From: Symbiodinium natans
Lineage: Eukaryota > Sar > Dinophyceae > Suessiales > Symbiodiniaceae
Direction of reading: 5' to 3'
Assembly (NCBI GenBank): GCA_905221605.1
Contig: CAJNDS010002046.1
Location: 425,501 to 489,500 of the forward strand
Length of the DNA: 64,000 nucleotides
In this document: positions 35,935 to 45,989 of the stretch, piece by piece
Layout: the number at the start of each line of letters is the position of its first letter
Position numbering within the stretch: the stretch's first letter is position 1
Translations under genes and position numbers: made by a program
The notes under the pieces: generated by a model
What the model was told of the DNA's origin: nothing
Databases searched by the model: none
What the model saw: the letters and a program-made list of their open reading frames with translations, nothing else

Positions 35935-36981
35935 GCGGTAAACGTCACCACTGCGCATCGGCCACTGGCATCTAAGCGAATTCAGAGCTTTGCGCACGAG
36001 TAGGAATTGACAGGCGATGCCAAGATTCCAGCAGCCCTTGCAAACCCCAGTGAGTACTTTGAAGACTGACTGCTCGGGGTGCCACCCGTGGCGCAGTAGC
36101 AATCATCTTGGAGCCATCGCTGGAAGACGTCTGCACCTTGGTGACCAATCCATATGCACTTCGCCCAAGGCCTGGTGCCCTGAAACTGAGGCAAAGGCAG
36201 ATTGCGGGAGGATGGGCTTGCAAGTGAGATACATCTTGCATTGCCTCAGTCAGGTTTGCATGACGGGCGGGGGTCGACTTTGTCCAGTCACAAGCTTAAG
36301 CGCTACAGAACCAAGACATATGAGACTCCAAGTTGTGCTGTTTGATCCGCACCTTCGATCTGCACAGGGGCGCGATCCGCGGCGTGCATCATGCGGTGCA
36401 CACTTGGGCTCTGCTTCGATGCTATCAGCTTGGTAGGCTTGGAGCCATGTGAGGGTGCTGCTGCAGGCGTTTTAATACAGCAAAGCAGACTCAGGCACGT
36501 GCCAGCATGTAAGTGCGTAACATTACGAAATCTGTAGCCATGCAAATAACTCAAATCAACACTTTCTGGCAGATGATGCTATCATGTTGGACGTTCTTGA
36601 ACCACCTCGACGCGAAACGGTGCAAGGTGCGAAAACCCCCTCCATACCGCTCCATCTAGCATGACAAGAAAACAGCCCACAGCTGGTGAGCGCACCGACT
36701 TCGTCAGCTTCTCAAAAGCTGGAAGGACGATGTCCTGAATCCTGGGCGGGTGGATCGAGTGCAAAGCTTCTGCGATGCAAGATCCTAGAACAAGCCACAA
36801 CGGTCAAGGTCACTGCGTGTTTTTGTCAAAGATCTCGAAAATGCGGCTCAAGCCCATCAGAACCTTCGGACAGCTGTGGCTTGACGAATTTTCGGCGTTC
36901 TTGCTCGCTCAGGTTAGCCTGGACTTTCACTTTCGGCGCAGCTGTGGCCAGTAGCTGCAACATCCTGAACAGGGGCAAACA
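35935..36981 (-). CDS. Unidentified spliced gene, four exon-like pieces
   Basis: Coding-like minus-strand stretches occur at about 36981-36830 (LFRMLQLLATAAPKVKVQ, QERRKFVKPQLSEG), about 36775-36690 (PPRIQDIVLPAFEKLTKSV), about 36165-36070 (SAYGLVTKVQTSSSDGSKM) and about 36020-35935 (CQFLLVRKALNSLRCQW). The first two are helix-rich and might be HEAT/ARM-like, but no family can be named. A plus-strand ORF across 36686-37627 is the less likely reading. Confidence 0.4.
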
Positions 36982-38218
36982 GTGCTCCCTCGTGCCATGC
37001 TGTCGTGGCTTGTCGGGAGAATTGTCCCGTGGTGGTACTGGCGACACCCTCTCTCCGCCCCTCCACCCTCCCCGACCCTCGAGGATTATATTTTCGATCA
37101 TTCGTCAGCTTCGCGGAACACCTTCGTCGACTCATCCCCGAGAGAAAGGCACAGAGTCTTTTATGGCTACTTTCAATTTGTGCGACTGCGCCTTGGAGGG
37201 TCCAAGTTTGTGGGAGACAGCTCAACTCTTTTGGTCAGGGTATGTGGCTTTCCGCTTTGCGCAACATTGCTACTCGGCCAAACGAAAGAGAAACCGAGCC
37301 AAGATCACAACAATGGCCCTGAGGAGACACGTGTCCTCACTACCGAACGCATGTCTCGGGACAAGGCCCTCGACCCCGCACAGACATAACCAACCTCAGA
37401 AATGGAAATCTTTACATGCAGGCTCAAGGACACATTGCTGCTCGACAATGCAACATGAAATCCTGACCCAGCATATGTTGCATAGCGTTAAACAGGGGCA
37501 TGGACCCCACGAATTCATCACGCTGATTAGGGCTCATGTCCCGGCACGTTTAGGTCAACTGTGCCACTGTGTCAACAAAGCATGCACTGGCGTCAGGCGC
37601 AAACCAACGCGGACTCATAGTCCGTAGTCCGTACGGACTCCGAGGGGCTCATGAACCACATTGAGGTCCCTTGCAGCGCTTCAGAAGACTTGAAATTCCT
37701 TCGAACCCCATCCTGCATGCGAGGAATGCAACCAAAAAGACCTCGTGCGGTTTCGGGAATACGTCTCAGCGTGTGGGACGTGGCCAGACCATGTAGGATG
37801 GTTCCCTTGATGGATCAGCCTGGACGTTCAAGACTCTTCTGGGTATATGTATGTGTGCGTGTGTCATCACACTGGCGCCAAACACATATCGGCAAATCAC
37901 ACCCGGATTTCTTTGAGACTGACACGTCTGACACACTTCTTTGATGTATCCCGCCAGGCACTCAAGGCGACCAGCAATGCAAGAGAACTGTTGGCAACAG
38001 ATGCTGGCCTACTGAAGCCCTAGTGACTGGAGTGCCCACAACACCCGGTCCCGCAAAGTGCCCCACCGAGAGATATTCCCGCACCGTCTCACGGAGTACC
38101 ACAAGACTCCAAACTCCAGATGGCCCTCAAAACATGTTTCGTATGCTGTTGTGCTCCTGGAATGGTCTCCTACCGAAATGAAAAAAGAAAGAACGAAGTA
38201 AAAAGTTCGAAAATGACC

Positions 38219-38264
<46 letters not shown>

Positions 38265-39464
38265 GGCAATTAATAAAGGTGAACATCACAAGAAGAAAAC
38301 TGACTCCTTCCCTCAGAATGGGATGGCACTCCAGGGATTCTCTGTTGTGGGCATGGGCACTCCAGTCACTCCACAGATTGTCTGCAAACGACTTTTCTGT
38401 GGACACACCAAAATTTTGCAGGAGTCTGTGGGAACACCCGAAGGATAATAGAACAGGAGGCCCGGGCGAGGAGAATCACTGAGTAAACATCAGCAGCCCC
38501 ACGCCGAGGGTGGGGAGGAAGAACAATAGTAATTGGCACAAGAACGGTTAAGATATCTATCGATTTCAGCCCATGGAAAAGTAAAGTTTGTTTTGTGGGA
38601 ATTTTGCTCATTCTTGACCATTTATCATGACCGTAATTTACTCCTTATGTGCCTTTAACCAACTCTCAGTTTATGTGATTTTCCTTTCTGCGCAGTCTCT
38701 GTCAAGTTTTAGTATGAACACACACACACAATGTCTTGCACAGCCGAGTTGTTAAAGCCGAGACTGCAGAGATGTGCTCACTCCTTTTTCAAGGGTTCTG
38801 TAGAGGAACCGTACACAAAGTGGTCTGTGTTTTGCATACTGCCTTTTGTACCTATGTACAAATACGCAAGCAACTTGCAACTGCACGTGGTTAGTACGCG
38901 GATACAACTGTATAACAGAACTGTGCGAACAACACCCAGAACTCACGACAGCATATCCTTTAGCCAGCGTATGCAACTGCAATATATCTAGAATCTATGC
39001 ATGACCTGAACCAAATCTGCATAGTAGCCTAGCAGTTACTTTCCCAAGCACTTCATCCAATGAAAGCAGAATAGATTTATAGCTGATGAGAGGCTGCTTT
39101 CGTGCTTTACATTCAACTACGCTACACGCATACATCCAGTTTTCACAGGACTCAAAACTCTCTTCAAGCATCTTCAACCTACAAGCCGCAGGCCACTGCA
39201 CCCGTAAGCCTTCACACAAGCAACGCAAACAAGGTGCAAGCGATTCATGGCTGAGTGACTCTACCAAAGCCATCGCACATCATTTTGACGAACTTTCGGG
39301 TCCTGGGGAGGATTTGATCCTTTACCTGGCGGTACCTGCAGACGTCGGCGGCGGCAAGTGTCTACCACAAGCTTCTGTCTACTGTGGCGCACTCGAACTT
39401 CTTGTGCAAGTATGGCACCTTCTCCAAGACCTTCCAAATTCAAAACAAATCGAGATCTTCCAAC
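36982..39464. other. No gene resolved
   Basis: Besides the (GA)n tract at 38223-38256 I see no convincing exon. AT content is higher around 38590-39080 than in the rest of the window. Confidence 0.3.
38223..38256 (+). repeat. (GA)n microsatellite
   Basis: Seventeen AG units, followed by GCGAGCGAG. Confidence 0.95.
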
Positions 39465-39888
39465 TAAACCAACTAGTATGCTGCACATAGCTCTGCAGAG
39501 AGGTCTGCAGACAGGTGCCTCGTTCAGGATTGTGGGCTCCTGGAGCTCCATGCACCGCAGCAGGAAGGGTAACAAGATGGCCTGGTGCCAGGCTCAGCAT
39601 TTAGGGAGGACACAAGACGGACACAAATACATTGAAATTTCATGTTAAACATGACATGTCAGATGACAGATGACATGTCATGCCCGACACGGGAGTCACC
39701 TGCGTCTCTGCTGCCGGGGCAAGGGAGACCAATAAATCCAGCTCTTTCAGAAACAGCGTGACCACCTCCCGGGTTTCAACGCATCAGGGACATGCTGCGC
39801 TCTGAGAATCGATATGACATGTACATCGTCAAACAGTGCTCTGAGCTCCTCCTCAATGTGACCACTCTTGAAGTAACTACGCTGCGGT
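39465..39888 (-). CDS. Two exon-like pieces of an unidentified gene
   Basis: About 39888-39785 encodes SYFKSGHIEEELRALFDD and ISILRAQHVPDAL. About 39580-39465 encodes LLPFLLRCMELQEPTILNEA and CRPLCRAMCSILVGL. Both read as globular helical protein on the minus strand. I cannot say whether they belong together or what they are. Confidence 0.35.
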
Positions 39889-40356
39889 GAAACAATGCTT
39901 CCTCTTCGCCACTGATCCACGCGAAGCCCTCATTCGCAAGCTGATTATTCACAACAAGTGTCTCTAAGTGTCTCTGACCCCTCCGTACAGAAAGTCCCAG
40001 TGCTTCGTCGTTTAACAACGACTACAGCCACAACCACCACGACTACTCCTGGTCTCCATCGGCAGCTCACTCCTCACTGCTGGTCACTACCCCGGGCAAT
40101 GCTCCCTACCACTCCCTACTACTTCTTCTCCCATTCTTAAAGTGCCACACCAACCTATAGTGCAACCGGACAGCAACATTTTTTGCAATGGCCTCAATCG
40201 GAATTTCCTTGGCGCTGAACAGCGGCTTCAAGGCTGGCCACATTTTTGCCTGCGTTCAAGTTGTAAGGGAAGTAGCGGCAAGTAGACAGGTGAGCAGGCT
40301 ATCCGGCTTGCAAAGCCCTGCGCTTTTTCCTCCGCGGAGAGTTCACAGCGCAGCAG

Positions 40357-41225
40357 TCATTTTATGACTCCCTTCTTTCCGGAAGCAAAAGCTGCCAAAG
40401 CAAGGTCGAAATCTTCCTCTGTCAGGCCACGGGGTGTCCTTACACAAAGCACCCCCGGGCAGCGAGATGCTACATCTGCACAGTTGTCGCTGTAAGTACA
40501 ATCATCGAAGAAAACCATGTTGTCGTACGACACGCCAGACTCATCTTTCAGCTTTGGAAAGTGCTGCCCTCCTTTGCCTTGCGGATAACACGGCTTTGAG
40601 CGTGGGGATGTTTCGGCTTTCTGAGACGGCAAAACAGCGGATAAGAAGCTCAAAACTGTGGGCGAGCGGCTGCCGGGATAGACTTGGCGAAACCTCACTA
40701 GATCGCCAACCTTCTCGAATTTGCCCGGGAGGAGCGGAAACTCGTCCAGACATTTGTGGGCAAACGTCGGCTCCTCGTGCGCGAACTGTTGAGGATACCA
40801 AGCCCGAAGCAGAACACACCTCATGTCCAGAGACCCCTTGCCATAAGTCCAGACGAGGCACTGTTGTTGAAGACGCCACAGCTATCTGGATTCCTGATAG
40901 GGCCGGATCTGTGCAAAGCCGTTGAAGGACAGACTGCGCACCCGGAAACAGTGACACCTCGGATAGGCGGCTGGCACCAAAACGGGCTTGGACTACTTTC
41001 TCAAGTGCCACATTCACCTCTGAAAACCATCGAGTACATTTGTTCAAACCGTGCTCCGGTGGCAGCTCCGATTCGGGAACAAGCATCACGAACCTTTACA
41101 CAGAATAAGCAAAGTCAAAGGACAGTGTCTCTGCCTGCTATCACACCGCCCCGCTTGCTGCAGTATGCAGATGGCGACGCACTCAGTTCGTACATCTCAG
41201 GCGTCCATAAACAAGCATCCAAGTC
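40357..41225 (-). CDS. MDP1-like HAD-family phosphatase, spliced, N-terminus not found
   Basis: Four exons: 41225-41169 (DLDACLWTPEMYELSASPS), 41017-about 40835 (SLFPGAQSVLQRLC, IQIAVASSTTVPR), 40710-40674 (VRFRQVYPG) and 40568-40357 (HFPKLKDESG, MVFFDDCTYSDN, ending GVIK then TGA). Joined, they follow the magnesium-dependent phosphatase-1 family. DLD is the nucleophile/acid motif, AVASST is motif II, VYPG...HF is the family signature and FFDD is the metal-binding motif IV. Phases fit: 40674 ends in phase 1 and 40568 completes Gly. Donors GC are seen at 41168 and 40673, and all acceptors are AG|G. The Met and first strand lie upstream of 41225. The substrate is not predictable; MDP1 enzymes act on phosphotyrosine or phosphosugar-type substrates. 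Confidence 0.8.
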
Positions 41226-41399
41226 CTTGGCACAGGAGTCTAAAAACTGCAAGAACCATGCATCCAGCGTCACCCAGCGTGTCCAGCCCGTGGATGCAGT
41301 TGCAAGTGAGGCTCGAAAACAATCAGCGCAGGGAGCATGATGATGCATTTGCGGCCACTACGCTGCAATAGTCAATAGTCTACACGACTCACCGTCTTG

Positions 41400-41855
41400 A
41401 AAGACGGCTTTGAGGCACGGGTGGGTCCGCACAGGCATGCACTGGCAGAAGTGCCGACTTTGGTATGCGTTTGTGATCGGCAGCAACTCGTGGCATGTGT
41501 GTGGCCTGGAAATGCATGGGGTCGGACAGGCGATCCTTCTTCAGCGTGTTGATGATGATAGGTACGGCGACCTCGGCTTATCCACAGACGAACTGCAAAG
41601 AACGGACATGGCAAGGCATTTGTGACAGCCCAAGTGCCGAACACCATAGAGCGATGGGAACAGCAGCGCACCTTGGCACCACAGACCCTGTCGTGCAATT
41701 GAGGAGTCCGGGCTTCGCGAGGCAAGACGGGCACATACACACAGTCTAGCATCAAGCCACAGCTCAACAAACAGATGCTTGTCGGCTAAAAGGCTGTGTG
41801 CTGCAATCAGCTGCACAAGCGATTCTTCTGAAATACGACGGTGAGACAGACTCAT
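41400..41855 (-). CDS. Two exon-like pieces of an unidentified gene
   Basis: About 41855-41740 encodes MSLSHRRISEESLVQLIAAH and ADKHLFVELWLDARLCV. About 41575-41390 encodes VAVPIIINTLKKDRLSDPMH and RVAADHKRIPKSALLPVHAC, ending near a GTGAGT donor. They could form the start of the MDP1-like gene or a separate short gene. No family is recognised. Confidence 0.4.
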
Positions 41856-42034
41856 GGTGAAACAGACCTATTCGGGTGAGACCGACATTATCAACATCGC
41901 AAGGGCTTGGCCACTTCTGCCGCAAAACATGCTGCAAAGAAAGCCTCAGCTTGCGCTAATCCTGGCTAATCTTCGGGTCCTTCCACGCAGTCACAGGAAT
42001 GTGAGTTTCTGAAACTGTGCAGAGAAACCTTTGC

Positions 42035-42296
42035 AACCAGCTCACAGCCACCGTCCTCGTGGCCACAGGGACCCAGGGAGATGCAGGCCACATCATAGAC
42101 CTGCGAATGGAGAACGATGGAGAAGGACGGAGAACGAAAGACATCGAAAGACAGCAACAGACAGCCAAAGACTGCCAAAGACAGCCTCCCCGGTCCGCTC
42201 CCGCGCCTTGCGGTAGTTGATGACCAGTCGGGGATCGTCCGGCGCGAACTCTTTGGCAGCCTCGAAGAGCCGAGAGCCGAGCAGCAAGGACACCAT
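42035..42296 (-). CDS. Exons of an unidentified gene, possibly TPR-like
   Basis: About 42290-42170 encodes SRLFEAAKEFAPDDPRLVIN and YRKARERTGEA, reminiscent of a TPR helix pair. About 42105-42035 encodes VYDVACISLGPCGHEDGGC. They lie just downstream of the SET/methyltransferase ORF on the same strand, so they could be 3' exons of that transcription unit or a separate gene. Confidence 0.4.
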
Positions 42297-42311
42297 GAAG
42301 CCCGCCCAGAA

Positions 42312-42404
42312 AACTTTGAAGCCTTTGAAGCCTTTGTTGAAGACCCTTTGAAGACTCTTTGAAGACTCTTTGAAGCCTTTTTACGGCCTTTGAAGCCTTT
42401 AAAG
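42312..42404. repeat. Minisatellite of CTTTGAAG-like units
   Basis: About ten imperfect 9-12-bp units built on CTTTGAAGC/CTTTGAAGA. It is low-complexity sequence, probably intronic. Confidence 0.85.
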
Positions 42405-42511
42405 TGCTCCTGACCGCCGCCAAGGTCATGCTACGGCTCTTTGGTTGCCAGGCATGCTCGATTTTGCGGCCTGCGCGTGAGATGGCTCAGAGATGACTCA
42501 AAAGCCATGAC

Positions 42512-45262
42512 TCAAGCCAGGAAGTGGGATACCAGCATCGCACAATATCCTTCAACGGCATCTTCCGTCTGCAATGACCGTGCAATGCGAGCAGCGTGGG
42601 GGCTCAGGGCAACCTTCGCTTCGAGCCAGGCAGCAACGCCAGGTGCGTGTGAAGCCCATCTGCCAGTGCCATTCACGTGATGCAATATCCTTGAACATAG
42701 GACTCGAATAGCCGACTCCAACAACTCCTTCGACCACTCCGGCTCAAAAGGCAGAGGAAGGGACTCCACCTCTTCCAAGGCGTCGGGGGCAACCCAGCGC
42801 GACATGTCTGACAGATAGTCCGTACTGCCGTGGGCTGCCGTCAGCACATACATGTTCGTAAAAAGCAATGGCTCTTTCTCTGTCTCAATGCGGTGTAGAA
42901 AGGCTAGAAGTGGCATGGACGGCCAGCCATCAATCTCCTGGCGTTGCGGTGTAAAGTATGGTAGCCAGCGATCTGCCACGCCTTGGCTTCCTGGTGGAAT
43001 TCGGACGCCAGTAACTTTAAGGCCCGCTGCTGCCAGGAGCTCCTCTAGCTGTGGAAGTTCGAAGACATGCTCCACAGGGTGCAGCAGGAGATCTTCAAAA
43101 GTACTACGCGAGCTTATGGAAAATTCAGACAAGAACTCTTCACGGAACCTGGCCTCCTCCAGTGTCATTTCTCGTCCGAGTGCTGCTGTGCCAGTACTTG
43201 TGAGCCATGTTCGGAACTGTTCGTAGCTGGCATCTCCGGCTAAGTCCCTAATCACCGGGATGCTGCGTCTGGCCATGCGGCTGTATAGGCCAAGAATTAA
43301 TGTGCCTCCAGGTGCAAGCAATCGCTTCATGGCGGCAAACCCAGCAGCTGGTTCGGGAAGATGATGGAGCACGCCTACGCTTTCTATCACATCGAACTGC
43401 CCCTGTAAGGTGGTAAGGTCACACTGCCAGAGAACAACATTGCGGATATCCAAAGCAAGCAGCTGTCTTGCAGCCACTTGCAGGGAGCGTTTGCTGAGAT
43501 CGACTGCCACAATTTCTTCAGGATTGAAGTGCTGCAGGTGTGCCAGAACGGCTTTGCCTGTACCAACACCAGCAATTAAGGTTCGCTTTATGCTCTTCCT
43601 TTTCTCGCTGGCCATGAATCCGAAACGCCTCCACGATGGGTACGGATGGGAGCTGTACAGCTCTTGAATGCTTGGTTCCTCCGCAACTTTCCAATACGGA
43701 CAGATTTCTATGCTCTCTTGCTCTTCCCATTCGCGCTCAGATTGAAGTGCCTCTGCTCTGGGACATCTGGAAGTCATGATCTTCGCAGGGAGAAACATTG
43801 CCCGGACAAGCGAGTCTGAGGTTGACGACAGAGCAAGATGTTCCTCTGCATCGACTGGCCAGGAAAAGTTGTTCAGGAGAGCTTGCGCAGCAAACGCACA
43901 CCGCAAAGTGACCTTCGTCATCGCTTCTTTTCGGTGCTTCCGGAAGACTTGCTCTAATCTGGGACTGAAGTCATGGTGGCTGTAAAGAACCTCGGCGGCA
44001 AGAGCATCATCCCAGTGGGACAGGAGAAACTGACCGGCGTTCCAAATTGCCCTGTCCCATGCAACTGTGTGTAGGTCTTCCTGCGAGCGCAGCACCTCAA
44101 ACAGTTGAAGCGCTTCGGGAAGCGCATCGGGAGCTGGTTTCAAGTCTGGCTGCCCCCGCCAGCGCTCGAAGAGAGCCCTTGGCTGCTCTGACCTCTGAAT
44201 CTTGAGCAAGAGCCTCTTCTCATGCTGCGCCAGCAGCTTTAGGTCGGGCTGTTTTGCTGCTGACATGACCAAGGAAGTGTTTTTCAGCGCCTCGTCAACG
44301 AAATTGCCTGATCCTTCTCCGAAGTACTGTTGGAGCTGCAAGCGATCATGCAACCGTACCATGCAGTGAAGTCTTGAGCAACCTGGCGGAAGCCAACTCA
44401 GGGAATCATGTGGAGTCTCAGCCGGTACAAAGCCATACTCACGCAGAAACGTCGCGCTCGTGCGAAGTTCGGGTTTCGAGACATACTCTGTCCACAGGAA
44501 CTCGTCCGCTTCGATCTGCTTCAGCGCCGTGCAGACAAACGAGCCATTGAGACCCCAAGACTCGGAGCCGTATCGAGTCCTGCAATCGACGTTGGGCTCT
44601 GGGTCCCTGTTGATCATATCCGCCAAAGGTACCAGGCCCCAGGTGCTGCGCCATTCGCCCTCCTGTGTACGCAGTCTGACTGCGTGACCCCGGCTGCGGA
44701 GGATGGCATGAGCCCAGCGGTAGCCATTCTCAGAGCCACGGTAGTCATGCTCGAAAGACTCAAAAGCTTCCAGCGATGTCTTGGATATCTCGTTTAGGAC
44801 ACTGGATACCCGATGCCAGCTTTGCAGCACTTCATCCAGTGCTGAATGCAAAAGGCCTCCTGACACAAGCCGATCGGCCAGTTCCCAAGTGTCGTCGTCG
44901 TAGAAGAGTGGGTGATGGGAGAGATCGTTTGGCAACAGCCGCATCATAGTTGCTTCTCGTTGCGGGTCACTCGCATAAGCAGCAAGAGTTGCTGCTAGGA
45001 TATCCGAAGAGGAAAGGTCCACTCTGTCTGTAAGCAATCGTCCTATGTTCAGGCTGGCCAGAGTCTCGCTGCAAAAGACATGCCGCAGAGGGACACTCAA
45101 AATCTCGTCGCCCCGCAGGTAGGCCACGCCTGCTTGCAGCCCTCGTCCATAGGTGGATGTATTGACAATACGAACTTGACCGGCGAAGCCTTCTTCCAGT
45201 AACCAGTCCGGCAGAGCTTCTATACCGTGAAGACACAAAGCAAGAACCCGCCAACGAAACAT
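42512..45262 (-). CDS. SET-domain (LSMT/SETD3-type) protein fused to a bacterial-type SAM methyltransferase, intronless
   Basis: 916 residues from ATG 45262; the frame also stays open a few codons upstream. Residues about 20-290 match the SET fold of Rubisco-LSMT/SETD3 proteins: TYGRGLQAGVAYLRGDEIL (about 37-55), LVPLADMIN (about 210-218) and FLWTEYV...FLREYGFVP near 255-280. These enzymes methylate lysine or histidine side chains. Residues about 310-440 resemble the LSMT substrate-binding half. From about 450 the protein resembles bacterial TPR-linked methyltransferases: ALLNNFSWPVDAEEH, the ELYSSHPYPSW signature (about 534-544), motif I AGVGTG (565-569), VAVDLS (about 585-590) and LHHLPEP (632-638). 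The SAM site looks complete. No intron interrupts 2.75 kb although neighbouring genes have exons of 40-200 bp, which suggests retroposition or transfer. The substrate is unknown. Confidence 0.88.
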   Translation of the reverse strand: MFRWRVLALCLHGIEALPDWLLEEGFAGQVRIVNTSTYGRGLQAGVAYLRGDEILSVPLRHVFCSETLASLNIGRLLTDRVDLSSSDILAATLAAYASDPQREATMMRLLPNDLSHHPLFYDDDTWELADRLVSGGLLHSALDEVLQSWHRVSSVLNEISKTSLEAFESFEHDYRGSENGYRWAHAILRSRGHAVRLRTQEGEWRSTWGLVPLADMINRDPEPNVDCRTRYGSESWGLNGSFVCTALKQIEADEFLWTEYVSKPELRTSATFLREYGFVPAETPHDSLSWLPPGCSRLHCMVRLHDRLQLQQYFGEGSGNFVDEALKNTSLVMSAAKQPDLKLLAQHEKRLLLKIQRSEQPRALFERWRGQPDLKPAPDALPEALQLFEVLRSQEDLHTVAWDRAIWNAGQFLLSHWDDALAAEVLYSHHDFSPRLEQVFRKHRKEAMTKVTLRCAFAAQALLNNFSWPVDAEEHLALSSTSDSLVRAMFLPAKIMTSRCPRAEALQSEREWEEQESIEICPYWKVAEEPSIQELYSSHPYPSWRRFGFMASEKRKSIKRTLIAGVGTGKAVLAHLQHFNPEEIVAVDLSKRSLQVAARQLLALDIRNVVLWQCDLTTLQGQFDVIESVGVLHHLPEPAAGFAAMKRLLAPGGTLILGLYSRMARRSIPVIRDLAGDASYEQFRTWLTSTGTAALGREMTLEEARFREEFLSEFSISSRSTFEDLLLHPVEHVFELPQLEELLAAAGLKVTGVRIPPGSQGVADRWLPYFTPQRQEIDGWPSMPLLAFLHRIETEKEPLLFTNMYVLTAAHGSTDYLSDMSRWVAPDALEEVESLPLPFEPEWSKELLESAIRVLCSRILHHVNGTGRWASHAPGVAAWLEAKVALSPHAARIARSLQTEDAVEGYCAMLVSHFLA

Positions 45263-45289
45263 GCTGACAGAAAAGGTTCCAGACGACAC

Positions 45290-45989
45290 GTTGAGTATCC
45301 GAACTATTTCTAAAGAGGGCAGTCAAACAATGGCAGGGCCGGGAAGCAGAATGCGGTGGGTCCAAGTTTAGCTGAAAGCCGCAAGCATCATGTAAGATAC
45401 GACCTACCTGTACCCCAGGATGAACATTGAGGAACTCGACACCCACGAATGATGGTGAGGAGTATGGCCCACGTGTCATGAAGACGCCAACAACATGCAC
45501 GTGTCCGTGCAGCTCCCTCCTGCCTCGAAGTCCTCGGCAGCCTCCTCGTACATGCTCTCTGCCTGTTTGCATGATCATTGCAAGTCTAAGCGCCGCAAGC
45601 TGCACCTGCCTTGAAGCTGAAAGCACGGCGAAACCTCAGAACAAAGCGCATGAAGCAAAGCGGCGGACATGGTTTCCTAAGGATGCTGCATGGCACGGGC
45701 ATTTGTTGGCTGCAAGTCAATCACTCTGGAGAAATCATCCAGCGCACGCTTGTGCCTCACAACAGGTTCAATTCATCCTTTTCCAGCAGAGATGAACTGA
45801 GATCAGGGCTCGCCGATTATTTGCAAGCTTTTCGCGCCTTTGCTCGGCAAGTCTCTAGCCATCGTCAAGCGAAGATCAGAAAGGCCAGCCCACAAGGAGG
45901 GACTTGAAAAGGCCATGAATATCCATGAGTTCTGCCCCCCTTACAATGAAACTTCCACGAGTTCTGAGATACGCTGATTTTCTGAGGCT
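45290..45989. other. Interval between the TPR gene and the SET/methyltransferase ORF
   Basis: No exon is convincing. The bases just upstream of 45289 should hold the transcript's trans-splice acceptor, but no clear spliced-leader relic is seen. Confidence 0.35.

Noticed and set aside
36686-37627. 313-codon plus-strand ORF
   Set aside because: The composition is odd (Cys/Ser/Arg-rich) and the minus strand carries better exon-like segments at the same place.
45262-45626. Search for a relic of the dinoflagellate spliced leader upstream of the intronless SET/methyltransferase ORF
   Set aside because: No convincing match to the leader's 3' half was seen, so retroposition remains only a hypothesis.
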